From Leptobrachium leishanense (lineage: Eukaryota; Chordata; Amphibia; Anura; Megophryidae): a DNA stretch of 64,000 bases. Shown here one piece after another: positions 33,557-44,229 of the stretch; position 1 is the first letter of the stretch, and every line of letters starts with the position of its first letter. The position numbers and the translations under genes were made by a program. Below the pieces are notes generated by a model. It had not been told where the DNA came from. It did not search any database and was given only the letters and a program-made list of their open reading frames with translations. The stretch lies in contig CM019068.1 in assembly GCA_009667805.1 (NCBI GenBank), forward strand, positions 8,992,182-9,056,181, given 5' to 3'.

Positions 33557-34953
33557 AACCGTTAACAGATTTATTTAACCAATCCTTGCTAATGGGAGTC
33601 GTCCCAGAAGACTGGAAATTAGCAAATGTTGTGCCCATTCACAAGAAGGGTAGTAGGGAGGAATCTGGGAACTATAGGCCAGTTAGTCTTACGTCAGTAG
33701 TGGGGAAATTAATGGAAACCATGTTAAAGGAAAGGATTGTTGAACATCTAAAAACACATAGATTACAGGATCAGAAACAACATGGGTTTACCTCAGGGAG
33801 ATCATGCCAAACTAATCTTATTGATTTTTTTGATTGGGTAACAAAAATAATAGACACAGGTGGTGCAGTAGACATTGCTTATTTAGATTTCAGTAAGGCT
33901 TTTGATACTGTTCCGCATAGAAGGCTTATCAATAAATTGCAATCTTTGAGCTTGGATTCCAATATTGTTGAATGGATTAGGCAGTGGCTGAGTGACAGGC
34001 AACAGAGGGTTGTGGTAAATGGAGTTTATTCTGCGCAAGGTCTTGTTACCAGTGGGGTACCTCAGGGGTCAGTACTTGGACCCATTCTATTTAATATTTT
34101 TATTAGTGATATTGCAGAAGGTATTAATGGAAAAGTATGTCTTTTTGCTGATGACACAAAGATTTGCAACACGGTTGACGTTCCTGGAGGGATCAGCCAA
34201 ATGACAAATGATTTAGGTAAACTAAAAAGATGGTCGGAGCTGTGGCAATTGAGTTTTAATGTAGATAAGTGCAAGATCATGCACCTGGGACGTAAAAACC
34301 CAAGGGCTGAATATAGAATATTTGATACAGTCCTAACCTCAACATCTGAGGAAAGGGATTTAGGGGTTATTATTTCAGAGGATCTAAAGGTAAGTAGTCA
34401 ATGTAATAGAGCAGCAGGAAATGCTAGCAGAATGCTTGGTTGTGTAGGGAGAGGTATTAGCAGTAGGAAAAGGGAAGTGCTCATGCCACTGTACAGAGCA
34501 CCGGTGAGACCTCACTTGGAGTACTGTGTGCAGTACTGGAGACCGTATCTCCAGAAGGATATAGACATCTTAGAGAGAGTTCAGAGAAGGGCTACTAAAA
34601 TGGTGTACGGCTTGAAGGAGAAAAGTTACCAGGAAAGGCTTAATGATCTTAACATGTACAGCTTGGAAAAAAGACGAGACAGAGGAGATATGATAGAAAC
34701 ATTTAAATACGTAAAGGGAATCCACAAGGTAGAGGAAGGGAGTATATTTAAAAGGAAACAAAGTAGCAAAACAAGAGGACATAGTCTTAGATTAGAGGGG
34801 CAAAGGTTTAAAAGTAACATCAGGAAGCATTATTTTACTGAGAGGGTGGTGGATACATGGAACAGTCTTCCAGTTGAAGTGGTAGAGGCCAAAACAGTAA
34901 TTGAATTTAAGCAAGCATGGGATAGGCATAAGGCTATCCTAAACAAAAGATAA
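33556..34953 (+). CDS. LINE reverse transcriptase, N-terminally truncated but open
   Basis: The open frame starts upstream in Gypsy sequence (33538); LINE-derived residues begin at KPLTDLFNQSL. RT blocks: PIHKKGSREESGNYRPVSL, HGFTSGRSCQTNL, AYLDFSKAFDTVPH (first Asp), TSGVPQGSVLGPILFNIFI and LFADDTKI (FADD box), then the thumb and a C-terminal region ending NSLPVEVVEAKTVIEFKQAW. No stop or frameshift is visible over 465 codons. The endonuclease domain and ORF1 are missing, so it cannot act alone. The open frame suggests it is the youngest insertion in this nest. Confidence 0.88.
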   Translation, partial: KPLTDLFNQSLLMGVVPEDWKLANVVPIHKKGSREESGNYRPVSLTSVVGKLMETMLKERIVEHLKTHRLQDQKQHGFTSGRSCQTNLIDFFDWVTKIIDTGGAVDIAYLDFSKAFDTVPHRRLINKLQSLSLDSNIVEWIRQWLSDRQQRVVVNGVYSAQGLVTSGVPQGSVLGPILFNIFISDIAEGINGKVCLFADDTKICNTVDVPGGISQMTNDLGKLKRWSELWQLSFNVDKCKIMHLGRKNPRAEYRIFDTVLTSTSEERDLGVIISEDLKVSSQCNRAAGNASRMLGCVGRGISSRKREVLMPLYRAPVRPHLEYCVQYWRPYLQKDIDILERVQRRATKMVYGLKEKSYQERLNDLNMYSLEKRRDRGDMIETFKYVKGIHKVEEGSIFKRKQSSKTRGHSLRLEGQRFKSNIRKHYFTERVVDTWNSLPVEVVEAKTVIEFKQAWDRHKAILNKR

Positions 34954-35050
34954 ATCCAGGTAAAGTATCCATGTAATTGGGCGACTAGATGGGCCGAAAG
35001 GTTCTTATCTGCCGACATCTTTCTATGTTTCTATGTTTCTATGTTTCTAT
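33556..35050 (+). mobile_element. 5'-truncated CR1/L2-like LINE
   Basis: Inserted in the Gypsy integrase in opposite orientation. It begins inside the RT domain and ends with a TTTCTATG tandem tail (about 35022-35050), the short 3' repeat seen in CR1/L2/Rex-type non-LTR elements. The truncated 5' end is typical of LINE insertions. Clade is assigned by RT motifs and tail, not by a tree. Confidence 0.85.
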
Positions 35051-35052
35051 AT

Positions 35053-35680
35053 TTAGAAGCGTGCGATTAAACCTTTCAGGCTGAGCATCACCTTGAGGGT
35101 GATATGGTGTAGTTCAGGTCTTTTGGATTCCCAATAGTTCCAACAATTGTCCAACAAGTCGGCTTTCAAAGTCTCTACCCTGATCAGAGTGTATTCTCCT
35201 TGGTAGGCCGTAGTGAACAAAGAACTTCTCCATCAGAACCTTGGCCACTGTCGGAGCGCATTGGTCTCTTGTGGAAAAAGCTTGGGCGTAACGTGTGAAG
35301 TGATCAGTCACTATTAGAATATTCCCTTGCCCACTAGCATCCGGCTCTAAGCACAGGAAGTCAATGCACACCAAATCCATGGGTCTCTGACTCTGCAGAT
35401 GGCTCATTGGAGCGGTTCGGGTCGGTAGGGTCTTCCTCTGAATACACCTCAGACATGAATGACAATAACTTTCCACTTCAGCTCTCATGCAAGGCCAATA
35501 GAACCTGTCTCGCACTAGCTTAAAAGTTCTTTCGGCACCCAAATGTCCATGCTCATCGTGTAGTGATCGCAGCACACTCTCTCTATGCTTAGTGGGAAGG
35601 AACAACTGTTGGGTCTCTTCAGCGTAGTTGATGGGCCCCTTCGGTAGACCACCCCATCCAACATCTTCAACCATTCCCAC
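35053..35680 (-). pseudogene. pol: Gypsy integrase, zinc-binding and catalytic core
   Basis: HGHLGAERTFKLVRDRFYWP with CHSCLRCIQRK gives the HH-CC zinc motif. The core shows CIDFLCLEP (first Asp), HSDQGRDFES (second Asp) and the LLGIQKT segment. An in-frame TGA at 35111-35113 follows (probably a CGA to TGA change), then TTPYHPQGDAQPERFNRTLL up to the LINE junction near 35051, so the core is otherwise complete. Confidence 0.88.
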
Positions 35681-36765
35681 TCTTTGTAGACCAATCTGGC
35701 TCCATCTGGGGAATTTGTCAGCAGAATTTCCCGCTGGTTCGCAGTTAGGGCCTTTATGGTCAATGCAATTAAAGGGTCTCTGGCCTGATCCGCTTTCAGG
35801 TCCTGTTTGGAAAAGGTAGGTAGACTTTCATCCCTCAATTGCGTAGGATTGCAGTAGAACTCAGGAACAGCCGCAGACATGACTCCTATGGCCTTTGCTT
35901 CAATCCCTCCCTTGACCCGGCGCTCTGCTCCTTGACACAAAGCTTGTACCCCGTCTGAAGTTAACTGAGTCCATTCTGTAGTGTAGGGTCTTCTCGATAA
36001 AGCATCAGCATCTCGATTATTCACCCCAGGGCGATACTTCAGGCTGAACCGAAACCCTGACAGAGCGGCCAACCACCGGTGTCCCGTTGCGTCCAGTTTC
36101 GCAGTAGTGAGGATGTAGGTAAGAGGATTGTTGTCCGTCTTTATCACAAACTCGGCTCCATACAGATAGTCCTTTAACTTGTCTACCACTGCCCACTTTA
36201 AGGCTAGGAACTCCAACTTGTGGGTAGGATAGTTCTTCTCTGAAGGCGTAAGGCTCCGGCTCACGTACGCTACAGGCCTCAGTAGCCCACCATACTCCTG
36301 ATACAGGACTCCTCCTAAACCTTCTCTGCTGGCATCCACATGTAACTCATACGGCTTGTGAGGGTCCGCGTAGGCCAAGACAGGAGCTTGAGTTAGACTC
36401 TCTTTCAGCTTCAAGAAAGCACCTTCACATTGACTAGTCCATTCGCCCTGTATGGACTCTCGAGCTTTCCTTGGTCCTGGAGCGGACGGGTTTCGGTCAG
36501 AGGCCTTGCAGCCTTCTTCGGTACTTTCCTTCTGTAGGAGTTTGTTCAGTGGTTGAGCTATTTTCGCGAATCCTCCTACAAATCTTCGATAATATGAACA
36601 GAACCCCAAGAAAGATCTAAGCTCAGTGACGTTTCGAGGTCTAGGCCAGGAAGCTACGGCCTCCAACTTCCGAGGATCTGTCGAAACACCTTCTGCTGAG
36701 ACCACATGTCCCAGATATGTAACGGACGGCAGACAGAATTGGCATTTCTCCAGAGACAGTTTCAA
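35515..36765 (-). pseudogene. pol: Gypsy RT connection and RNase H
   Basis: It continues the RT in a shifted frame: KLSLEKCQFCLPSVTYLGHVV, RSFLGFCSYYRRFV, then RNase H ELHVDASREGLGGVLYQ (first Asp), THKLEFLALKWAV (Glu), KTDNNPLTYIL (Asp) and GVNNRDADALSRRP. A 1-nt deletion at about 36765 separates it from the RT frame. A further frame change near 35620 leads into integrase, so the last residues of this frame are out of register. Confidence 0.9.
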
Positions 36766-38486
36766 TCCTCTTCATGGAGCCTCTTCAAAACCTTCTCCAA
36801 ACGTTGCTCGTGTTCTTCCAGAGTCTTCCCGAACACTATTATGTCATCCAGGTACACTAACACTTCGATCAGATTCATGTCCCCGACTGTCTTCTCCATT
36901 AACCGTTGGAACGTGGCTGGAGCCCCCGTAAGGCCTTGAGGCATTTGGTTGAATTCAAAGAACCCCAGTGGACAGATGAACGCAGTTTTCTCTTTGTCTT
37001 CGGGATGCATTGGTAACTGGTGATACCCGCTTCGCAGGTCTAGTACACTAAACCATTTTTCTCCAGACAAACACTGTAAGGCATCTTCTATCCGAGGAGT
37101 AGCATATTGGTCTGGGATGGTTCTCCGATTCAGCGTGCGATAGTCAATGCATAGGCGGACAGAACCATTCTTCTTCCGGATCATCATTATTGGAGATGTG
37201 TATGGGCTCCTGGACTCTTGAATCACCTTGGTTCTTTGCACTTCATTCAGCTGTTCTCGCAGATCATCCAAGTCTCCCAGCGGAACTCGCCTTGACCTTT
37301 CACGAAACGGCTTGTCTTCTTGTAATCGAATGCGGTGCTCAGTACTTTTAGCTAGGCTTACGTCGAACTCATCTTTCGAGAACAATTCTCTCCACTTTAG
37401 AACTTGAGACTGAAGACGTTTCTTCCACTCGGATGAAATGGGAGCGTCCTTGGGGTAGAATATTTCATCTGGAATCTCTTTATCCACTCCCCCTCCTAAA
37501 TCGGTAGGAGAGAGGGGCGTAGCGGACGCTACTTGCCCGATAGGCATTCGTGCTTTAAGGACTACTGGAGAATCAGACACATTGCACACGCTGACTGAGA
37601 CTCTTCCTCGTGTTCTTTTCAGAGCTTTAGTGGAGATTATTTCAGGGATTACTTCAACTCCGGTTTCACTCCCATGAGTAAAATCGGTTTCCAGCACCAA
37701 ATAGGGGCCGGGTTGCGATCCGTTCAACTTGACTGAAGCCCGGAAGCTCGCCACTTCTCCAGCTTGTAGAACCTTCTCTGTTCCTTCTAATCTCCATAGG
37801 CGCCCCACTTGGGCAGGTGCCTTCTGTTCTTCGACCATCCTCTGATAGACTGGACGTAACATTGGGTGTACTCCTTGGGTAGAACCTTCTTCCAATACGA
37901 TAGGTGTCAGGAGACGCCGCACCAAATCAGTGTTCGTCCCCACTATCATGGAACTTCTGTTGGCACCTGAGGGTCGAGGACACACAATGGCCAATGCATC
38001 ACAGCCTCCGGACTGTCCGATCTCCAACTTCACCTGTAGATACCCGTCATAAGGGAGTTTCTCAGTTCCGATACCCCAGATTTCCAGATCCTTCAATTTC
38101 TGTAGAGGAATGTGCTTCAAGTGTTTCTCGTAGAAGTCGCGGTAGATCAATGTCACCTGAGCCACTGAATCCAACAGGGCTTTAGTGTAGACTCCCTCCA
38201 TTTGGATTGGCACAATAGGAGAAGGACCTATCAGTTGGTCAGGAAACTTGGTGGCGGTATCCGGACACTTAGACCCAGTTTGCTGTACCCTGGCCTTTTT
38301 CTTGGCCCGTGTAGGCTTTGGGTGTGCATTGCTTCCCCATGACGTAGGTCCGGATGCTAAGGGAGTGACTCTTTCAGTCCTGGCAGGTTCAGCAGTTGGC
38401 CCGACTTTGGGCCCTCTCGCCCTCTTAGTCCTGGCTTGATTTTTGGAGCGGGTTTCAACCTTCGGGCACCTAGGTTGCTCCTTCAC
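36762..38486 (-). pseudogene. pol: Gypsy protease and reverse transcriptase
   Basis: It starts at the gag end in the -1 frame, overlapping the gag stop. The retropepsin segment reads YTKALLDSVAQVTLIY; the active-site D-S/T-G triad is D-S-V here, so the conserved Gly is lost. RT: SPYTSPIMMIRKKNGSVRLC, YRTLNRRTIPDQYATPRI, FSVLDLRSGYHQLPMH (first Asp), FNQMPQGLTGAPATFQRLM and VLVYLDDIIVFG (YLDD box). It ends with LHEED and a stop caused by a 1-nt deletion. 574 codons are open. N-terminal residues are basic and may belong to the gag-pol linker. Confidence 0.92.
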
Positions 38487-39748
38487 TTGTGCCCTCTGGC
38501 GTTTCCCGCCGGTGAGGTAGATAACAGTCCTTCTAAGGCTTTTAACAGCTCCTCAACTCTATTCCCTTCAGGCTTTCGGCCTTTGCATTGTGCGCGGAAG
38601 TGGCCCATTTCTCCACAACCGAAACATCTCTTCTTAGAAAGTGGAGACGCAGTCGCCTGCTGTGATTCGGTTAAAGGACCTTGGCTAGACACCACAGCAA
38701 CTCCGGTTGTCTGCATGCCTGTTAGGAACTTCTGCATCTCTGCCTGCATCTCTGTCACCTTCATCAATACTCGGCACAGTTCCGCATCCGCCTGTTGCAA
38801 TTCAGCTTGAGCTTCTTGTACTTTCTTAACAGTTTTGTGCAACTCACCACGTTCAGAGAGGTTTAGTTCTTTGGCAGCCCTCTCTGTGGATTTAAAAGTA
38901 ATCAGATGCTCTTGCTCGTCCCCGTCGGATCCGTAAGTATCCAGCGAGTCGCTTTCAGGCTGCAAACCGTCGTTATGCCTCACAGGTTGTGCGTAAGCTC
39001 TTTCCCCTCGCCTGAAGGATTTTTCTTCCAGCAAAGCCTCCTCCTCTCTGACAGCTCAGATCAGTTCCAGGTACTTCAGTTCTTGATTACCTGCTCTGCT
39101 TCTCAGCTGCAGCATCACTGGATCTAGAGGTTGAGAGCCCCTCAGGATCTGTTTTATTCGAATCTTATCCACTTCGGCCGGTTCGGCCCCTTTCTTGAGG
39201 AGTATCTGGTGCAGAATCTTATCTAGGCGCCTCATGTATTCGGTCATTCTCTCACCTCTCCGCTGGTAGGTGTGTTCATACTGATATACAAGCACTGCAG
39301 CCTTTTCTGTTCGCCCAAAAACTTCCTCCAGAACGTTTAAATAATCTAAAGCAGTACAGTCTTTCCTACTCAGTTTTAGGTTTCTCACCGCTTCTGACGC
39401 AGGTCCCTTTAAACTCTCGGTGATCCTTTGCTTTTTCTGGGCTTCAGGGACGTCCCACTCATCCAGAGCCTGCATCGCCTGTTCCACCCATTCTTCAAAG
39501 GTTTCTTCTCCCGCCGGAGTTGGTACGTTTCCTGTAAAATTTCTCAACCGTCTATAACCGAAGTTAGTGTGCGGAGGGCTTGTTCTCTGACACTTAGCCA
39601 GAAAATCTCCAATAGCCACTATGAATTCAGGCCCGATCATGGCCAACGGACTGGGCGCAGAAACACTTGCGGATTCGCCACGTGGCGCACTTGGCTGAAT
39701 CAGTTGAACTTCATCGGTCAGCTTCACGCTCGCGCCCTGAAAACACAC
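38483..39748 (-). pseudogene. gag: Gypsy gag with CCHC zinc knuckle, one in-frame stop
   Basis: The first part (39748-39056) has a capsid-like stretch: LRNFTGNVPTPAGEETFEEW, EQAMQALDEWDVPEAQKKQR, VLEEVFGRTEKAAVLVYQYE and YMRRLDKILHQIL, as in Gypsy and PNMA/Arc-related gags. A single TGA at 39056-39058 interrupts it, and the same frame continues with EEKSFRRGERAYAQPV, a coiled-coil stretch (VKKVQEAQAELQQADAEL) and the zinc knuckle CFGCGEMGHFRAQC at about 38605-38650. It ends at 38483, where the pol frame overlaps. Confidence 0.9.
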
Positions 39749-40003
39749 TGGAACACCCTTTCTTCATTCAAAAAGAACATACGTGTGAGAGGTATCTGTG
39801 TTCTTTTTAATGTCCAGGATTAACCCCCGATGATCTGGTGTCAGCGCGGCCACGGCCTGGCGAATCTGATCTTCGGCCCAAGTGTTTGCGGGAATATCCA
39901 TGACTATACAACATTCTCACTGACTACTGTGCTCCTCACACCATTCGGCAACAGTGTCTGGATCCATATTTAACCCTTTAGATGCGTTTTTTCCAGAGAC
40001 TGG

Positions 40004-40021
40004 ATCCCGGACGAGCCCCCA
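40004..40021 (-). other. Primer-binding site, tRNA-Pro type
   Basis: The minus strand reads TGGGGGCTCGTCCGGGAT two bases inside the 5' LTR, an 18-nt match to the 3' end of vertebrate tRNA-Pro as used by many retroelements. Confidence 0.92.
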
Positions 40022-40023
40022 CG

Positions 40024-41068
40024 TGTAGCGCTCACTCCCGGAGGAGCCGCTGAAATTGAACCACGGGTCAGTCTCCCCGCACTAGGGAATAAATATATTC
40101 CGGCACCGTTGTGGATTTTATAAATTATATAGTTTACTAGAATGAATGGCATATAATAGATAACACGGTGTTCGTAGATATATTTACAGTATTTCGTATT
40201 TCGGGAAACGCGCAGCGGAAAAAGAAATACGAGGCTTCGTATTTCGGGAAAACGCGAATCGGAACAGAAAATATAATGCTTCGAAATTCGAGAGACGCGT
40301 ATCGGGAAAAGAAATAAGAAACTAATCTTTAATCCCTTTCGGAGATTAGGAAGTGAGTCCCGCACAGGTTAAGTCCCGGAATGTAAATGTGTGTGTGTAT
40401 TGTGGTACCCGGGTACTATTTAACTGGCCAGTGAATTGCTTAAAAGGTGTCTTCGACTAGTCAAGTTGGGGCCCTGTGGGTTTTAGAAACAACAGCAGCG
40501 TGCTTTCGTTAATAACCAACGGCCTTGGAGGCCTCTCACCCATCTGCCAGATTCTTAAGGCTTCGCTGACCCAGGACATCTCTCCGCTCGATTTTGACTG
40601 GGGTGCCAGCTACTGGATCCGTTGTCTGACTCTCTCTGCTCCGGCCGTGACTTGTCCAGCTTACCGCCTGCTCTCCCAATCCGATCGACCTGCGGTACGC
40701 CTAATGCGGGGTCCTCCGGCTTCCTCAATAGCAGCTTGGGTAAGATGATGGATCGCTGGGTCTCCCTCTTGTAAGGCTGAACAACCCGATGTGGGACTCT
40801 GATAGGCCGCACCTGCGCTCCGGCCTAGTCACTCTTGCGTTCTCCAGCACTGCGTCTTGTCTCACTCACTCCCTGGCGCGCTCTGCCAGCTATCTCCACG
40901 AGGCTCAGGATGTAACGCTGTCTGTCCCACCCCCTTCCTGTGTCCGCCCGCAAAGCATGCCAGGAAATGTAGTCTCAATGTAAAGTTCAGTGTCTCTCAT
41001 CACGCTTGTCTCCCTCCGGTGGCCAAAAATAGGTACTGCCACGACAAGGATTTAAACACAGCGCTACA
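40024..41068 (-). repeat. 5' LTR of the Gypsy element
   Basis: 1045 bp, same length as the other LTR. TGTAGCGCT...AGCGCTACA bounded. Promoter and poly(A) elements were not mapped. Confidence 0.95.
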
Positions 41069-41240
41069 AGTGCATCAGAATTCACAGCAATAAAACTCAC
41101 AGCAATGCAATGTTCGGTGTGTGTCAGCGTATCAGAATCCACTGCAATAAAACTCCCAGCAATGCAATGTGCGGTGTGTATGAGTGCATCAGAACCCACT
41201 GCAATAAAACTCCCAGCAAACCGAGTGTATATGAGCACAC
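41069..41240. repeat. 55-bp-type satellite, right of Gypsy
   Basis: Three units with CTGCAATAAAACTCCCAGC and GTGTGTATGAGTGCATCAGA. The AGTG duplicated by the Gypsy insertion is part of the unit. Confidence 0.88.
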
Positions 41241-41439
41241 AGCAATTATGCTGTGGATCCATCTTGTTAGCAGTGGGGTGCCACTGTCAGAGGGTGCACT
41301 GTAGCTTTGATTCCCTTCCCGGTGGGTGTTCAGTCCAGAATAGAGTCTGTGTTAACGAAAGGGCGGGCAGCTGCGCGCGTGCGTTTCACGTGGTTCAGCC
41401 AGTCATGTGGTACTGAGACTCAGAGAAATGGCAGTGAAA

Positions 41440-41790
41440 TGCCCTGATGTTCGGTGGTTTCAATCAGCAGGTTTATTCAGGCGAACCCCATAGGTTTCAA
41501 TGTTAAAAATATTCCCGTTTTTATGTAATATCTAATAAATCATTTATTATTTTAATCTGCAGTAAAAAGTCTTTATTTATTGATTTTTTTTTTAGTACCT
41601 TTTAGTCATTTTTCAGATTTTTTTGGGCAAAATTTCCCCCTTTTTTTTATTAGCAGTTTTTCTTTTTTCTGTAACAGAACTTTTTATTATCAATCATAGG
41701 ATCTTATATGTAAATTCCAGACATTTTCGTTCAGTAGTTCTTTTGAAAACAGCAGGTCACGGGTTTGCGGAGACAGCATTTAGCGGCCGA
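41440..41790. repeat. Dispersed repeat shared with 55.61-55.93 kb
   Basis: GTTCGGTGGTTTCAATCAGC, CCCATAGGTTTCAATGTTAA, AATATTCCCGTTTT and CAGTAAAAAGTCT..TTTATT recur in the same order at about 55620-55920, and partly at 8325-8420. Non-coding; class unknown. Confidence 0.75.
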
Positions 41791-42178
41791 CTCCATGCAC
41801 TTTGGGGACCCTGCGGTGAATGGTGAATTCACTGCAGGGTGGGGAAATTTTATTCTCCTAAGTGCAGGGAACTACAGAACACCAAAAAGTTGGCGTCATT
41901 TCGATGCTCTGTGAGTAACCTATTTAGTGGTGAGGTTTTTTGTTGCCCCCTGGAAAGTGGAAGCCTAGGCCTTGCCTACCCAGGACATATTTGAAAATTA
42001 GTGAAATCTCAATGTATCCTTCCTGGCAAAATACTTTGCAAAAGTCAAAAAAAAAAAATATATATATATATATTTTTTTAGGGGTGGGGCCACCCAGTGC
42101 GGGCCGCCGCCCCCTGGATAGTGCCGCCCTAGGCCTGGGCCTAGTTGGCCTAGGCCAAAATACACCACTGATATATGG

Positions 42179-42714
42179 GATCCTTAAGATTTATTAAAAA
42201 GCTTTTCCTTTTCTTGAGAATGTAAAGATATGATATGGTGACGTCTCTCCAGCGAGGATCAAAGGGTGGGATTCGTTGCATTTGCATCAGGAATTCTTTA
42301 TGGAGAGCGTGTTTCTGTAGAAGTTCCGGGTATGATTGTATGGAAGCCTTTGCAAACTAAATGCATTCTCGTCCCATGAGCTTACAGTCTACACTCATCT
42401 GCAGGAATAACAAATGCTTGTGCAAGGTCAGGTCTGTTATAGATTATAGATGCTGTGTGGGAGGAATATTCACGTTCTGTATGAGCGCAGCCGTACATAT
42501 AAATTATGGGTAAAACTAGTCGTGTTCCTCTTGGCCAATCTGTTATTTCATACGTTTATTCTATGTGAATGAACGATCGATATAATCCTGCGCATCACCT
42601 GCTCTCATTGTTTGCAAATTAATGTAAATATTTCTGACCAGAGGATAAAGTGTTAAAATTATCAATAAAAAAACAGAACTGAGCAGGTAATTTCAGGTAT
42701 GAGCCATAGTGAGC
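42179..42714. other. No recognised feature
   Basis: Unique-looking sequence between two hAT elements; no gene or repeat was identified. Confidence 0.5.
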
Positions 42715-42722
42715 CCAATATT

Positions 42723-43518
42723 CAGGGCCGGATTTAAAACTAGGCAGAGTAGGCATGTGCCTACAGGTGTCTGCCAGAAGGGGGCGCCTTGCTTTGTAAA
42801 AAAAAAAGTTTATTTTTTTACAAGTACCAATCATGTAGACCATGGTATCTCTGGAGCCCTAAGGGCAGGTGGGACATATGAGGTATCATCGGAAAGGCTA
42901 GATTATGTTCTTTCCAGTAATTCCCAATATAACCATCTTAGACTTCTGTAAAAATTAAATAACAAATAAAATAGTATTTTTCCTTTTTTTTTTCTAATGC
43001 AGCACTTTTATTCAGTTTACAATTATAAAGTGCACAGTGATGCTGCGCTAACTCACCTTCTCATTTCTCACACTGCCAGCAAGTGTGGAGCTGATGATGC
43101 ATTGTTTCATCGTCAACCTAGACCGTGGCGTTGCAGCGAGGAGAGACAGGAGGACTTTGGAACCTGCATGTACACCGCACAAAGTTAAGTGAGGTGTCAT
43201 TGGAAAGGTCAGAGTCTGGTCTTTCGACGATACCAAACACGGCCATGTTATGTATAAACATAAAAAAACTAAAAAATAGTAAATGCTAAATTAATTTTTT
43301 TCTCTGTTCTATGGTAGAGACAATATATGCTTTTACGTATGAAACAAACAATGCCGCTGCACTAACTCAACCAACGCAAAAGATTCTGCCCCAAAATGAA
43401 AAAATTTAAATTTAAAAAGTCATCTTGGCATGTTTCTTTTTTTAGCTGAGGGGGGGGGGGGGTAGGAATGCTCCACATTTCTGTGTCTACAGGCTCCCGA
43501 GATGCAAATCCGGCCCTG
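42723..43518. mobile_element. Small hAT-type MITE, CAGGGCCGGATTT ends
   Basis: CAGGGCCGGATTT (42723-) and AAATCCGGCCCTG (-43518), flanked by CCAATATT (42715-42722) and CCAATATA (43519-43526), a 7-of-8 duplication. Inside is a piece of the piggyBac-like family (TAATGCAGCACTTTTATTC, GATGCTGCGCTAACTC, GATACCAAACACGGCC at about 42995-43250). Confidence 0.8.
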
Positions 43519-43715
43519 CCAATATATCCCACATATACAGTCATTATGTCAAAGACGAAAAAAGCCTTTCTGTGCTCCCCAGACGTGTGCATTGTGTTTC
43601 ATTCGATTTCAAATTTGCACAAAAACTTGTCACACGGGGTCTGCATTATCAGCATACAGGCAGATGCAGTAAATGTGCTGTGGACTGATAATAAAATGAT
43701 GAGATCTCCTGCTAA

Positions 43716-44142
43716 GGCTTGGGTCAGACGAACGCATTTTTGACGTTGCCCGTGAAAAAGTGCGTTCGAACGAATGGACGTATTTTTTCACGGAATACGC
43801 GATAGCGGTCATACGATGCGCCGTTTCGTCCGTGATTTTGTACGGATCATCAATAAAATACTTTTTGTGTCTGGACGTTATGTTAGCCGGACATTAGCAG
43901 CGTCTGACTTCTCCTAATCACACACACACGCTGCTATGCGGCCGCAGCGCACTCTGTACGTCACTAGTAGCGGTTTGATGTTCTCGAAAAAATGCGTTCG
44001 TTGGACACTTGCGTTGCACGGACGAACTTTCGTGCGGCCGTTCGTCGTATGTTCCCCGGCATTGGACATCATTTGCTGCTAGCACGGCCGTGATTTCGTG
44101 CGGCTAAACGCACGTGAAAAATGCGTTCGTCTGACCCTAGCC
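43716..44142. mobile_element. 427-bp Harbinger-like MITE, copy 3
   Basis: GGCTTGGGTCAGACG to CGTCTGACCCTAGCC. The flanking triplets are TAA (43713-43715) and TTA (44143-44145), one base apart. It sits in opposite orientation to copy 2 (GCGGCCGCAGCGCACTCTG). It is bracketed by two copies of an ~85-bp sequence (43628-43712 and 44145-44226). Confidence 0.85.
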
Positions 44143-44229
44143 TTACACGGGGTCTGCATTATCAGCATACAGGCAGATGCAGTAAATGTGCTGCAGACAG
44201 ATAATAAAATGGTGAGATCTCCTGCTTAT

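Larger units (their letters stand above)
31295..41068 (-). mobile_element. Gypsy-type LTR retrotransposon, tRNA-Pro primed
   Basis: Two 1045-bp LTRs (31295-32339 and 40024-41068) start TGTAGCGCT and end AGCGCTACA. The 4-bp duplication AGTG is at 31291-31294 and 41069-41072. All genes read on the minus strand in the order gag, protease, RT, RNase H, integrase, the Gypsy (Metaviridae) order. The LTRs differ at scattered sites, so the insertion is not recent. A LINE (33556-35050) interrupts integrase. Multiple stops and indels make it inactive. Confidence 0.95.
30760..42170. mobile_element. hAT-type element containing satellite and a Gypsy insertion
   Basis: Ends are CAGTGGTGTATTTAGG (from 30760) and CCAAAATACACCACTG (to 42170), with a perfect 8-bp duplication ATATATGG at 30752-30759 and 42171-42178. 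CCCTAGGCCTG is repeated at both subterminal regions. Removing the Gypsy element leaves about 1.63 kb with no transposase, so it is non-autonomous. The TIR shares CAGTGGYGT with the element at 39-4899, and both contain the 55-bp-type satellite. Confidence 0.92.

Noticed and set aside
40004..40021. Possible tRNA gene fragment
   Set aside because: The match to tRNA-Pro is only the 18-nt 3' end and lies beside the LTR, as a primer-binding site should; no tRNA body is present.
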